Positions 7,078-15,171 of a DNA stretch of 42,081 nt are shown piece by piece (the first letter of the stretch is position 1; each line of letters starts with the position of its first letter). The notes beneath the pieces are model-generated. The model was given only the letters and a program-made list of their open reading frames with translations. It had not been told where the DNA came from and did no database searches. Both the position numbers and the translations under genes were made by a program. The DNA lies in contig DCLA01000021.1 in assembly GCA_002320815.1 (NCBI GenBank), positions 54,857 to 96,937 of the forward strand. Reading direction: 5' to 3'. Origin of the DNA: Myxococcales bacterium UBA1660 (GTDB taxonomy: Bacteria > Myxococcota_A > Polyangia > Polyangiales > Houyiibacteriaceae).

Positions 7078-8634
7078 ATGGCGAAGGTCGAGCGGGCGCT
7101 GATCTCGGTTTCGGACAAGACCGGAATCGCGGAGTTGGCAAAGGGGCTCGCAGCTGCGGGCGTCGAGATTCTCTCCACCGGCGGGACCGCCAAGGCGATG
7201 CGCGAGGCCGGTGTGCCCGTCGTCGACGTGGCCGAGTTCACCGAGTCCCCGGAGGTGATGGACGGCCGGGTCAAGACCCTCCATCCCCGGATCCACGGCG
7301 GCATCCTGATGCGGGACACGGCCAGCGATCGCGACGAGCTGGCGTCCCTCGGCGGGAAGCCCATCGACCTGGTGGTGGTGAACCTCTACCCCTTCGAGCA
7401 GACCGTGGCGCGCGGCGCGGCCCACGAAGAGGTCATCGAGAACATCGACATCGGGGGGCCCTCGATGGTGCGCAGCGCGGCCAAGAACCACGCGCGGGTA
7501 GCCATCGTCACCGACCCCGGCGACTACGCGGAGATCCTCGAGGCCGTGCGCGGCGAGGGCTTCTCCGGCGAGCTCCGGGCGCGGCTGGCCGCCAAGGCCT
7601 TCACCCACACCGCGGCCTACGACGGCGCCATCGCGGCCTACCTCACCGGGACCGGTGAAGGCGGCAAGCGCGAGGCCTTCCCCGGCACGCTGAGCCTGGT
7701 GCTCGAGAAGCAGTACGACGTCCGCTACGGCGAGAACCCCCACCAGAAGGGCGCCTTCTACGCCGACCTCCGGGCCCCCGAAGGGACCCTGGCCCGGGCG
7801 GAGAGCCTCGGCGCCGGCGGCAAGGAGCTCAGCTTCAACAACCTGGTCGACGTCGACGCCGCCCTGGACGCGGTCCGCGAGCTCGAGGGCTTCGGCGCGG
7901 TGGTGGTGAAGCACACCAACCCCTGCGGCGTGGCCACGGGCGCCAGCCTGGCCGAGGCCTACGTGAAGGCCCGCGAGGCCGACGCCCAGAGCGCCTTCGG
8001 CGGCATCGTGGCCCTCAACCGGCCGGTGGACCTGGCCACCGCCGACGCCATCGGCGAGACCTTCATCGAGTGCGTCATCGCCCCCGGCTTCGAGCCCGAC
8101 GCGCTGGAGCGGCTGCAGAAGCGCAAGAACCTCCGGCTCCTCTCGACGGGCAAGCTCCTCGGCGCCGACCACGCCGCGCTGCATTTCAAGGCCCTCGGGG
8201 GTGGCCTGGTGGTCCAGGACCGCGACGCCACCGCCGGCGGCGAGGTGCTCCAGGGCCGGGTGGTCACCGCGCGGCAGCCCACCGACGAGGAGCGCCGAGC
8301 CCTCGATCTCGCCTGGCGGGTCTGCAAGCACGTGAAGTCCAACGCCATCGTCTTCGCCAAGGAGGACCGCACCGTGGGTATCGGCGCCGGTCAGATGTCC
8401 CGGGTGATGGCGGTGGAGATCGCCGCCAAGCGCGCCGAGGGCCTCGCCAAGGGCTCGGCCATGGCGTCGGACGCCTTCTTCCCCTTCGCGGACGGCGTGC
8501 AGGCGGCCATCGACGTGGGCGTGACCGCGGTGGTCCAGCCCGGCGGGTCCAAGCGCGACGACGAGGTCATCGCGGCCTGCGACGCGGCCGGCGTGGCCAT
8601 GATCTTCACCGGCGTCCGGCACTTCAGGCACTGA
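7078..8634 (+). CDS. purH: Bifunctional AICAR formyltransferase / IMP cyclohydrolase
   Basis: Last two steps of de novo IMP synthesis, cytoplasmic. 518 residues. The N-terminal IMP cyclohydrolase (MGS-like) domain opens ALISVSDKTGIAELAK, then ILSTGGTAKAM, VKTLHPRIHGGIL and NLYPFEQTVA. The C-terminal AICAR transformylase has QYDVRYGENPHQKGAFY, FNNLVDVDAAL, VVVKHTNPCGVA, DAQSAFGGIVALNR and KSNAIVFAKEDRTVGIGAGQMSR. The ATG at 7078 follows a GGAGGT site at the right distance. purD starts 1 bp after the stop: a two-enzyme purine operon continuing into the TsaC-like gene. Confidence 0.98.
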   Translation: MAKVERALISVSDKTGIAELAKGLAAAGVEILSTGGTAKAMREAGVPVVDVAEFTESPEVMDGRVKTLHPRIHGGILMRDTASDRDELASLGGKPIDLVVVNLYPFEQTVARGAAHEEVIENIDIGGPSMVRSAAKNHARVAIVTDPGDYAEILEAVRGEGFSGELRARLAAKAFTHTAAYDGAIAAYLTGTGEGGKREAFPGTLSLVLEKQYDVRYGENPHQKGAFYADLRAPEGTLARAESLGAGGKELSFNNLVDVDAALDAVRELEGFGAVVVKHTNPCGVATGASLAEAYVKAREADAQSAFGGIVALNRPVDLATADAIGETFIECVIAPGFEPDALERLQKRKNLRLLSTGKLLGADHAALHFKALGGGLVVQDRDATAGGEVLQGRVVTARQPTDEERRALDLAWRVCKHVKSNAIVFAKEDRTVGIGAGQMSRVMAVEIAAKRAEGLAKGSAMASDAFFPFADGVQAAIDVGVTAVVQPGGSKRDDEVIAACDAAGVAMIFTGVRHFRH

Positions 8635-8635
8635 G

Positions 8636-9910
8636 ATGAAGGTCCTGGTCGTCGGGAGCGGCGGGCGCGAGCACGCCTTGGCGTGGCGCCTCGGGCGCGA
8701 TGGCGCCGAGGTGCACGTGGCGCCGGGCAACGGGGGCACCGCCGCGGTGGCCACCAACCACGAGGTCGCGGCCACGGACGTCGCCGGGCAGGTCGGGCTC
8801 GCCCGCGAGCTCGGCGTGGATCTGGTGGTCGTCGGCCCGGAGGCGCCGCTGGTCGAGGGGCTCGTCGACGCGCTGGCGGAGGCCGGGATCCCGGCCTTCG
8901 GGCCCTCCCGGGAGGCGGCCCGCCTGGAGGGCTCCAAGGTCTTCGCCAAAGAACTCATGGCCGAAGCGGGGGTGCCCACGGCGGGCTTCCGCATCTTCGA
9001 CGACGCCGACGCGGCCGAGGCCTGGTGCCGCGAAGCGAAGCGACCGCTGGTGGTTAAGGCCGACGGCCTCGCCGCGGGCAAGGGCGTGGTGGTGGCCAAG
9101 GACACGGCCGAGGCCTGCGCCGCCATCGATCGCATCATGCGCGAGCGGGCCTTCGGCGAGGCCGGCGACCGGGTGCTCGTCGAGGAGACCCTGGTGGGGC
9201 CCGAGGTGAGCTACCACGTGCTCTGCAGCGGCGAGGCCTATGTGCCCCTGGCCGCCGCTCAGGACCACAAGCGGCTCGGCGACGGCGACCAGGGCCCGAA
9301 CACCGGGGGCATGGGGGCCTACTCGCCGCCGCCGATGGTGGACGCGGCCGTCGAGGAGGCCATCCAGCGGCAGGTGGTCGAGCCCACCCTGAAGACCATG
9401 GCGGCGCGCGGTACGCCCTTCCGCGGTGTGCTCTTCATCGGGCTGATGATCGTCGACGGGGCGCCGCAGGTGCTGGAGTACAACGTCCGCTTCGGCGATC
9501 CGGAGTGCGAGTGCCTCATGGCGCGCTGGGGCGGGGACCTGGCCGAGACCTTGCTGGCCGCCGCCCGCGGCGAGCTGGACTCGGTGCGCCCCACCTGGGA
9601 CGCGCCGGCGGCCCTCTGCGTGGTCCTGGCCAGCGAGGGCTACCCGGGGAGCTACCCCAAGGGGCGCGCCATCACCGGCGTCGAGCGCGCCGAAGCGTTG
9701 GGGACCACCGTGTTCCAGGCGGGGACGCGTCGCGATGGCGAGACCCTGGTCACCAGCGGGGGCCGGGTGCTCACCGTGACCGCCACCGGCGCCGATCTGG
9801 ACGAGGCCGCCGAGCGCGCCTACGCCGCGGTCGACGCCATCGCCTTCGAGGGCTCGCAGCACCGGCGGGACATCGGCTGGCAGGCGCGCGGCCAATCGAG
9901 CCCGCGGTGA
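8636..9910 (+). CDS. purD: Phosphoribosylamine-glycine ligase (GAR synthetase)
   Basis: Joins glycine to phosphoribosylamine, step two of purine synthesis. 424 residues, normal length. The ATP-grasp signatures are clear: N-terminal VLVVGSGGREHALAW, VVGPEAPLVEGL, VVKADGLAAGKGVVV, the metal loop QDHKRLGDGDQGPNTGGMGAY, and EYNVRFGDPECE. Starts 1 bp after purH and ends in a GTGA overlap with the next gene. No frameshift or missing motif. Confidence 0.98.
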   Translation: MKVLVVGSGGREHALAWRLGRDGAEVHVAPGNGGTAAVATNHEVAATDVAGQVGLARELGVDLVVVGPEAPLVEGLVDALAEAGIPAFGPSREAARLEGSKVFAKELMAEAGVPTAGFRIFDDADAAEAWCREAKRPLVVKADGLAAGKGVVVAKDTAEACAAIDRIMRERAFGEAGDRVLVEETLVGPEVSYHVLCSGEAYVPLAAAQDHKRLGDGDQGPNTGGMGAYSPPPMVDAAVEEAIQRQVVEPTLKTMAARGTPFRGVLFIGLMIVDGAPQVLEYNVRFGDPECECLMARWGGDLAETLLAAARGELDSVRPTWDAPAALCVVLASEGYPGSYPKGRAITGVERAEALGTTVFQAGTRRDGETLVTSGGRVLTVTATGADLDEAAERAYAAVDAIAFEGSQHRRDIGWQARGQSSPR

Positions 9911-10470
9911 CCGAGCTCGCCGCGGCGCTGGCCGTGCTGCGCCAGGGTGGGGTGGTCGCCGCGCCCACCGAGACCCTGGTGGGGCTCCTGGCCGACGCGC
10001 TGGATCCCGCGGCGGTCGCGCGGGTGGCCGAGGCCAAGGGGCGCGCCCAGGACCAGCCCATCGCGCTGATCCTCCCGGACGCTGGCGCCCTCGATCGCGT
10101 GGCCACCGCGGTGACTCCGCGCACCCGCGAGTTGGCCCGCGCCCACTGGCCGGGGCCGCTGACCCTGCTCGTGCGTGCGCGCCCCGAGCTGAGCCCGCTG
10201 TGTACCCGGGACGGCAAGGTCGGCGTGCGGGTGCCCGGTCCCAGCGCGGCGGCGGACCTGGTGCGCGCCTTCGGGGGACCGCTGACGGCGACCAGCGCCA
10301 ACCTCAGCGGCGGCCCCGCGGTGGCCGAGACCGCGGCGCTGGACCCGGTGTTGGCGGCGCGGGTCCACGTGCTCGCCGGCCGGTCGCCCGGTGGGGAGCC
10401 CTCGACCCTGGTGGACGCGACGGGCCCCGAGCTGGTCGTCCTGCGCCAGGGCGCGGTGACCCCGGAGTGA
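9907..10470 (+). CDS. TsaC/Sua5/YrdC-family threonylcarbamoyl-AMP synthase
   Basis: 187 residues of the YrdC fold. Members make threonylcarbamoyl-AMP from threonine, bicarbonate and ATP for the t6A37 modification of ANN-decoding tRNAs. Signatures: GGVVAAPTETLVGLLADA near the N-terminus, KGRAQDQPIALIL, HWPGPLTLLV, GKVGVRVPG, and TATSANLSGG. The length suits the shorter TsaC class rather than full Sua5 with its extra C-terminal domain. The GTG start at 9907 overlaps the purD stop, so it is co-transcribed with purH-purD. A stem-loop closes the unit. Confidence 0.88.
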   Translation: MTELAAALAVLRQGGVVAAPTETLVGLLADALDPAAVARVAEAKGRAQDQPIALILPDAGALDRVATAVTPRTRELARAHWPGPLTLLVRARPELSPLCTRDGKVGVRVPGPSAAADLVRAFGGPLTATSANLSGGPAVAETAALDPVLAARVHVLAGRSPGGEPSTLVDATGPELVVLRQGAVTPE

Positions 10471-10481
10471 CCCTCGCCGAT

Positions 10482-10496
10482 TCAGCCCGCGGCTGA
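10482..10496. terminator. Short hairpin between converging genes
   Basis: TCAGCC / GGCTGA, a perfect 6-bp stem with a 3-nt loop, lies between the TsaC-like gene and the oppositely oriented membrane-protein gene and overlaps the latter's stop codon. It could serve both strands. Confidence 0.35.
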
Positions 10497-10994
10497 CCCG
10501 CGGGGCGGCGCGCCTTCGTGGATGGCCCGGAAGGTCCCCGTCAGGGCGAAGAGGGCCAGAGGCGCGAGGGCCAGCCCGCCCCAGCGGACCACCGCCACCA
10601 TCTCCGCCGCCCAGGCGACCTTCAGCGCCAGCGCGCCCACGGCGAGCGCTCCCAGCGCCCGGCGGGTCCATCCGCGCGGAACCCAGAGCGCGAGCCCGAG
10701 CGCGACGCAGGCCATCTCCGCGCCCTCGGCCAGGGCCACCGGGACCCGCCCGGGCCCCCCGGTGACCGCCGCCGCGAGGCGGACGGCGCAGGCGATGGCC
10801 GCCAGACCGAAGAGCGCTCGCCGACGTCCCCGGGTGCCGGCGGCCAGGAGGGCGATGCCCAGGAGCGCCGCGGCCGCCAGCGCCACCCGCAGCGCGGCCT
10901 CGATGCTGGAACCCTTGGTCATCACGATCGCCGGGCCGCCGCCCACCACCGCCGCCGCGTAGAGCCCCAATCCGCTCGCCAGAACGCGCGTCAT
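10482..10994 (-). CDS. Small multi-pass membrane protein, unknown function
   Basis: 170 residues with five or six hydrophobic helices (for example GLGLYAAAVVGGG, VALAAAALLGIALLA, ACVALGLALWV, LALAPLALFALTGTF) and short Arg-rich loops. No family recognised. The ATG at 10994 (MTRVLASGLGLY) is preferred over an upstream start at 11075: the latter adds a Pro/Gly-rich stretch and would run through the AT-rich control region of the divergent metal-uptake operon. Divergence from that operon across a shared control region makes linked regulation possible, but nothing in the protein itself points to metals. Confidence 0.6.
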   Translation of the reverse strand: MTRVLASGLGLYAAAVVGGGPAIVMTKGSSIEAALRVALAAAALLGIALLAAGTRGRRRALFGLAAIACAVRLAAAVTGGPGRVPVALAEGAEMACVALGLALWVPRGWTRRALGALAVGALALKVAWAAEMVAVVRWGGLALAPLALFALTGTFRAIHEGAPPRGSAAG

Positions 10995-11044
10995 CCCCGG
11001 CAGGGTGCCACGGCCGAGGGGTCGGCCCGAAGGGGGAGCAAAGT

Positions 11045-11110
11045 GGTTGTTGATAATCGTTTGCGGTAGGCGCACGAGTTGCTAGGTAACGAAAATCAAT
11101 TTCAACAACC
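11045..11110. promoter_or_regulatory. AT-rich control region with Fur-box-like site and 9-bp inverted repeat
   Basis: A sharply AT-rich island in GC-rich DNA ahead of the DUF4856-imelysin-HTTM-TonB-receptor operon. At 11046-11064 the sequence matches the classical 19-bp Fur box at 13 of 19 positions, including a central GATAATC. GGTTGTTGA at 11045-11053 is repeated inverted as TCAACAACC at 11102-11110, 48 bp apart. GAAAATCAATTTC at 11091-11103 is a further near-palindrome. The four genes downstream belong to families tied to iron or other metal uptake, so a metal-responsive repressor is the natural reading. Which regulator binds is inference. Confidence 0.55.
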
Positions 11111-11139
11111 GGGGCCGACCGGGCCCCGCTCGAGGACCG

Positions 11140-12582
11140 ATGCGCTTTCTTCTCTCCCTCTCGATTCTCCTCGCTCTCGGGCTCGGCGCCTGCGGTGACG
11201 ACGACGGCACGACCCCCGTGGACATGGCCGTGGCCACCGACGCCGAGACCCCGACCGACGCGGACACCGCGGAGACCGTGGCCTACGCCTTCGAGAGCCG
11301 CTTCGAGCCTGGCACCAGCAGCGTGTCCTACGGCGGCCAGACGCTGCGGCACCTGCTCGTCGAGGACATGAAGATCTTCATCGGACAGCTCTCCGGGCTG
11401 GTCGACGGGGCCTCCGGATCCTTCGACGAGCCGGCCGAGGTGGAGAGCGCGCTGCGCTTCTTCTACGAGTTCGACGCCTCCGGCGAGGGCGAGGAGATCC
11501 GCTTCTCCACCACGCCGCCCCTGGCGGTCTCGACCTACGGCGAGCTGGCCAGCGGCCGGAGCCTGGTGGCCAAGCTGGCCGGGCAGGACGGCCGCGACCA
11601 TGCGATGTGGAACGACGGCGACTTCGTCGGCTGGTCCGACGAGACCCTGGGCGGTGGCGAGTCCCCGGCGGCCCTGGTGGACGCGCTCTTCGCGGCGCTG
11701 GCGGAGAACGCCTTCCTGCGCAGCGAGGGCACCCAGCCCACCGGACCGGACGGCGAGGAGCTCCCGGTCTACGTGACGGCCGACGGCCTCGACCTCCAGC
11801 AGATGATCCAGAAGTTCCTGCTTATGGCGGTCAACTTCTCCCAGGGCACCGACGACTACCTCGACGAGGGCATCGAGGGCGCGAACACCCAGAGCGAGGG
11901 CGATCCCTACACCGGGCTCGAGCACGCCTGGGACGAGGGCTTCGGCTACTTCGGCGCGGCCCGAGACTACGACCGGTACACCGACGACGAGATCGCCGGC
12001 GCCGGCGGCCGGGACGACTGGCAGGTGCACCACGACTCCGATGGGGACGGGCGCATCGATCCCACCGCCGAGGTGAACTTCGGCGCCTCCACCAACGCGG
12101 CGAAGCGCGACCGGGGCGCGACGAGCGACCTCGACCTGACGGGCCAGGCCTTCGACGCCTTCGTCGGCGGCCGCGCAGTGCTCGCGAACGCGGGCGACGA
12201 GCTCACCGCCGAGGAGCGGACCGCCCTCGAGGGCTTCCGGGACGACGCCGTGCAGGCCTGGGAGGCGGCCATCGGCGCCACCGTGATCCACTACGTCAAC
12301 GAGGTCTTGGCGGACATGGACGCCAAGGAAGCGGGCGCCGACTACTCGTACCTGGACCACGCCAAGCACTTCTCGGAGCTCAAGGGGTTCGCGCTGGGGC
12401 TCCAGTTCAACCCGCGCTCGCCGCTCGGCGACGCCGACTTCGCCGCCTTCCACGCGGCCGTGGGTGACCGGCCCGCGCTCGACGTGGCCACCTTCACGGA
12501 GTATCGCGCGGCCCTCACCACGGCCCGGGACCTCCTCGCCGGGGCCTACGGCTTCTCCGCGGCCGACGCCGAAGCCTTCTGA
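11140..12582 (+). CDS. DUF4856-type lipoprotein, first gene of metal-uptake operon
   Basis: 480 residues. The signal peptide ends in a lipobox (LGLGAC), followed by an Asp/Thr-rich linker. The body starts YAFESRFEPG..SSVSYGGQT and LLVEDMKIFIGQL, the pattern I associate with DUF4856, a family of presumed surface lipoproteins found beside imelysins and TonB receptors. Other conserved-looking stretches are EHAWDEGFGYFGAARDY, AKRDRGATSDLDLT and YLDHAKHFSELKGFALGLQFNPRS. It has no catalytic signature and is probably a metal- or ligand-binding helical protein. ATG 11140 has a weak GAGGACC site. The imelysin gene starts 11 bp after its stop. Confidence 0.75.
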   Translation: MRFLLSLSILLALGLGACGDDDGTTPVDMAVATDAETPTDADTAETVAYAFESRFEPGTSSVSYGGQTLRHLLVEDMKIFIGQLSGLVDGASGSFDEPAEVESALRFFYEFDASGEGEEIRFSTTPPLAVSTYGELASGRSLVAKLAGQDGRDHAMWNDGDFVGWSDETLGGGESPAALVDALFAALAENAFLRSEGTQPTGPDGEELPVYVTADGLDLQQMIQKFLLMAVNFSQGTDDYLDEGIEGANTQSEGDPYTGLEHAWDEGFGYFGAARDYDRYTDDEIAGAGGRDDWQVHHDSDGDGRIDPTAEVNFGASTNAAKRDRGATSDLDLTGQAFDAFVGGRAVLANAGDELTAEERTALEGFRDDAVQAWEAAIGATVIHYVNEVLADMDAKEAGADYSYLDHAKHFSELKGFALGLQFNPRSPLGDADFAAFHAAVGDRPALDVATFTEYRAALTTARDLLAGAYGFSAADAEAF

Positions 12583-12593
12583 GACTCTTCGAC

Positions 12594-13766
12594 ATGCGCA
12601 CCACCTCGCTGGTCCTGACCCTCGCCGCCCTCGTCGCTTGTGACGAGGGCGGCGCGTCCGATCCTCACGAGCCCACGCGCCGGGCGCTGCTGGAGTCCTT
12701 CGCCGACTCCTACTACCTGCCCACGCTCGAGACCCTGGTCACGGAGTCGCGCGCGCTCGAGGTCGCCGCCGGGGCCTACGCGGCGAGCCTCTCCGAGAGC
12801 GACCGCGCCGAGGCGCAGGCGCGCTGGGTCGCGACCATGGAGGTGGCGCAGCGCCTGGAGCAGGCGCAGGTCGGACCCGCGGGGCTGACCTTCGGCGTGG
12901 CTGGGGGCACCCAGGGCGGCGAGGAGCGTCGGTACGCGATCTACAGCTGGCCGGCGAACAACCCCTGCCGCGTCGACCAGGAGACGGTGGGCGAGGCCCA
13001 CGCCACGCCCGCCGGCCTGGCCGGGGTGGACAACCTGGCCCGCGGCCTCGACGCCATCGAGTATCTGCTCTTCTCCGCCGAGGCCACCAACCGCTGCTCC
13101 ACGATCTCGTCGATCAACGCCGACGGGACCTGGGCCGCCCTGGAGGCGGAGATCCCGCAGCGGCGGGCGACCTACGCGCACTCGGCGGCCACGCTGGTCG
13201 CCCAGGAAGCCGAAGCGCTCCGGGCCCAGTGGACCACCGAGTCCCCGTCGTTCCGGGACGAGCTCGTCCGCGCCGGCAACGGCTCGGCCACCTACGCCAC
13301 CGCGAACCAGGCGGTCAGCGCCATCTACGGCGGGCTCCTCTACGTGGACACGATGGTCAAGGACATGAAGCTCGGGGTCCCCGCCGGCCTGGTCGACGGG
13401 TGCACCGAGACGAACTGCCCGGACGCCCGGGAGTCGCTCTTCGCCGACCGCTCGATTTCGCACGTCCGCGCCAACCTCGAGGCCATCGACCGCATCTGGC
13501 ACGGTCCGGCCGACGGCACCGGCTTCGACGACCTCCTGGTCGCGGTGGGCGGCGCCGAGCTGGCCGCGCGCATCGACGCCGCCATCGCCGAGGCCGAAAC
13601 CCAGGCGGCGGCCCTCGAAGGGTCCATCCCCGCGCTCCTGGCGGCGGACCCCGACGCGCTCCTGCCGCTCTTCACCGCGGTGAAGAACCTCTCGGATCTA
13701 CTGAAGACCGAGGGGGTGGTCGCCCTCGACATCCACATCGTCTCCGTCCCCATGGACAACGACTGA
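12594..13766 (+). CDS. Imelysin-family (peptidase M75-like) lipoprotein
   Basis: 390 residues. A short signal peptide ends LAALVAC, giving a lipid anchor. The imelysin fold is two helical bundles; the family markers seen are IYSWPANNPCRVDQE, and NLARGLDAIEYLLFS, which corresponds to the GxHxxE element. The His is replaced here by Asp (GLDAIE). Near the C-terminus comes ISHVRANLEAIDRIW. Imelysins such as IrpA/ICMP and EfeO relatives are iron-regulated envelope proteins thought to handle iron; peptidase activity is doubtful in most. Second gene of the operon, 1 bp ahead of the HTTM gene. Confidence 0.88.
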   Translation: MRTTSLVLTLAALVACDEGGASDPHEPTRRALLESFADSYYLPTLETLVTESRALEVAAGAYAASLSESDRAEAQARWVATMEVAQRLEQAQVGPAGLTFGVAGGTQGGEERRYAIYSWPANNPCRVDQETVGEAHATPAGLAGVDNLARGLDAIEYLLFSAEATNRCSTISSINADGTWAALEAEIPQRRATYAHSAATLVAQEAEALRAQWTTESPSFRDELVRAGNGSATYATANQAVSAIYGGLLYVDTMVKDMKLGVPAGLVDGCTETNCPDARESLFADRSISHVRANLEAIDRIWHGPADGTGFDDLLVAVGGAELAARIDAAIAEAETQAAALEGSIPALLAADPDALLPLFTAVKNLSDLLKTEGVVALDIHIVSVPMDND

Positions 13767-13767
13767 G

Positions 13768-15171
13768 ATGTCCGCCGCGGAGTCGCTCGTCCAGCGCCTC
13801 CAGCGGCGCGCGTCGGAGCCGGTCAGCGGCTCCAGCCTGGCGGTCTTCCGGGTCCTCTACGGCCTGCTCGCCTTCACCTCCGCGAGTCGGGCGCTGGCGA
13901 TGGGCTGGGTCGACCAGTTCTGGGTGCGCCCGGAGGTGCACCTCCACTACTTCGGCTTCGAGTTCGTCGAGCCCCTGAGCGGGCCGCTGATGCACGGGCT
14001 CTTCGTGGCCATGGCCGGCCTCGGGCTGGCCATCGCCGCGGGGCTCTTCACGCGCTGGGCCGCGGCGCTCCACCTCGTCGCGTTCACCTACGTGGAGCTC
14101 CTCGACGTCTCCACCTACCTGAACCACTACGTGCTCTTCAGCCTCCTGGGGTTCTGGGTCGTGGTCTTCCCCACCGGGGCCGCGCTCTCCCTGGACGCGC
14201 GACGCCGCGGCCGTCGCGCCATCCCTCGCGGGGTGCTCTGGGTGCTGCGGACCCAGGTGGGCCTGGTCTACGTCCACGCCGCCTTGGCCAAGGTGAGCGC
14301 CGACTGGTTGCTGCATGGTCAGCCGCTGGGCATCTGGTTCGGGGCCCGGGCGGACCTCCCGCTCGTGGGCGGGCTCTTCACCGACCCCTGGCTGCCGTGG
14401 GTGGCCCTGATGGCCGGCTGGGCCGGCTTCCTCAACGACCTCCTCGCGCCCCTGCTGCTCTCCGCGCGGCGGACGCGCCGCTGGATGTTCGCGGTCCTGG
14501 TCTTCTTCCACGGGGCCACCAGCGTGCTCTTCGACATCGGGCTCTTCCCGCTGATCATGCTCTCCGGCGCGACCCTCTACTTCGCCCCCGACTGGCCGGA
14601 GCGGCTCGGCCGCCGCTGGCGCCGCTGGAGTCCGAGCCCGTCGACCGGCGCCACGCCCTCCTTCCGCTTCGGCGCCATCCCGATGGCGCTGGTGGTGGGC
14701 TTCTTGGCCGTGCAGGCGGTGTTGCCGCTGCGGGCTCATCTCTACGGGGGCAACGTGCTCTGGCACGAGCAGGGGATGCGCTTCTCGTGGCGGGTGCTCT
14801 GCCGGGCCAAGGCGGGCAGCGTGAGCTACCGGGTGCGCTGGGACGGCCACGCCCGCGACCTGCACGTCTCCCCGGGATCCTACTTGGACCGCCGCCAGGA
14901 GTCGGAGATGGCGGGCCAGCCGGACCTCATCCTCCAGCTCGCCCACCACATCGCCGCCGACTTCCGCTCCCGCGGCCACCGGGGCGTGGAGGTGCGCGTG
15001 GACGCCCTGGCCTCCCTCAACGGCCGGCCGATGGCCCGCCTCGTCGATCCGGACGTGGATCTCGCGCGCGTTCGCGACGGCTTCGCGCCCGCCTCCTGGA
15101 TCCTCCCCGAACCGCCGGGGCCGCCGCTGCGCATGCGGCCCGAACGCCTCGTCGCCCGAACGAACCGATGA
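13768..15171 (+). CDS. HTTM / vitamin-K-dependent gamma-carboxylase-like membrane protein
   Basis: 467 residues. The N-terminal two thirds is a multi-pass HTTM domain with NHYVLFSLLGFW and the HAALAKVSADWLLHG element, whose Lys aligns with the catalytic base of gamma-glutamyl carboxylase. The C-terminal third keeps the carboxylase-like soluble domain: FSWRVLCRAKAGSVSYRV, PGSYLDRRQESEMAGQPDLI, LQLAHHIA, and the hallmark LASLNGRP..RLVDPDVDLA. Bacterial homologues of this enzyme mostly have unknown substrates, and vitamin K epoxidation without carboxylation has been reported for one from Leptospira (from memory). Its position between imelysin and a TonB receptor, with 1-bp and ATGA junctions, implies a role in the same metal-linked envelope process. 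Confidence 0.85.
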   Translation: MSAAESLVQRLQRRASEPVSGSSLAVFRVLYGLLAFTSASRALAMGWVDQFWVRPEVHLHYFGFEFVEPLSGPLMHGLFVAMAGLGLAIAAGLFTRWAAALHLVAFTYVELLDVSTYLNHYVLFSLLGFWVVVFPTGAALSLDARRRGRRAIPRGVLWVLRTQVGLVYVHAALAKVSADWLLHGQPLGIWFGARADLPLVGGLFTDPWLPWVALMAGWAGFLNDLLAPLLLSARRTRRWMFAVLVFFHGATSVLFDIGLFPLIMLSGATLYFAPDWPERLGRRWRRWSPSPSTGATPSFRFGAIPMALVVGFLAVQAVLPLRAHLYGGNVLWHEQGMRFSWRVLCRAKAGSVSYRVRWDGHARDLHVSPGSYLDRRQESEMAGQPDLILQLAHHIAADFRSRGHRGVEVRVDALASLNGRPMARLVDPDVDLARVRDGFAPASWILPEPPGPPLRMRPERLVARTNR

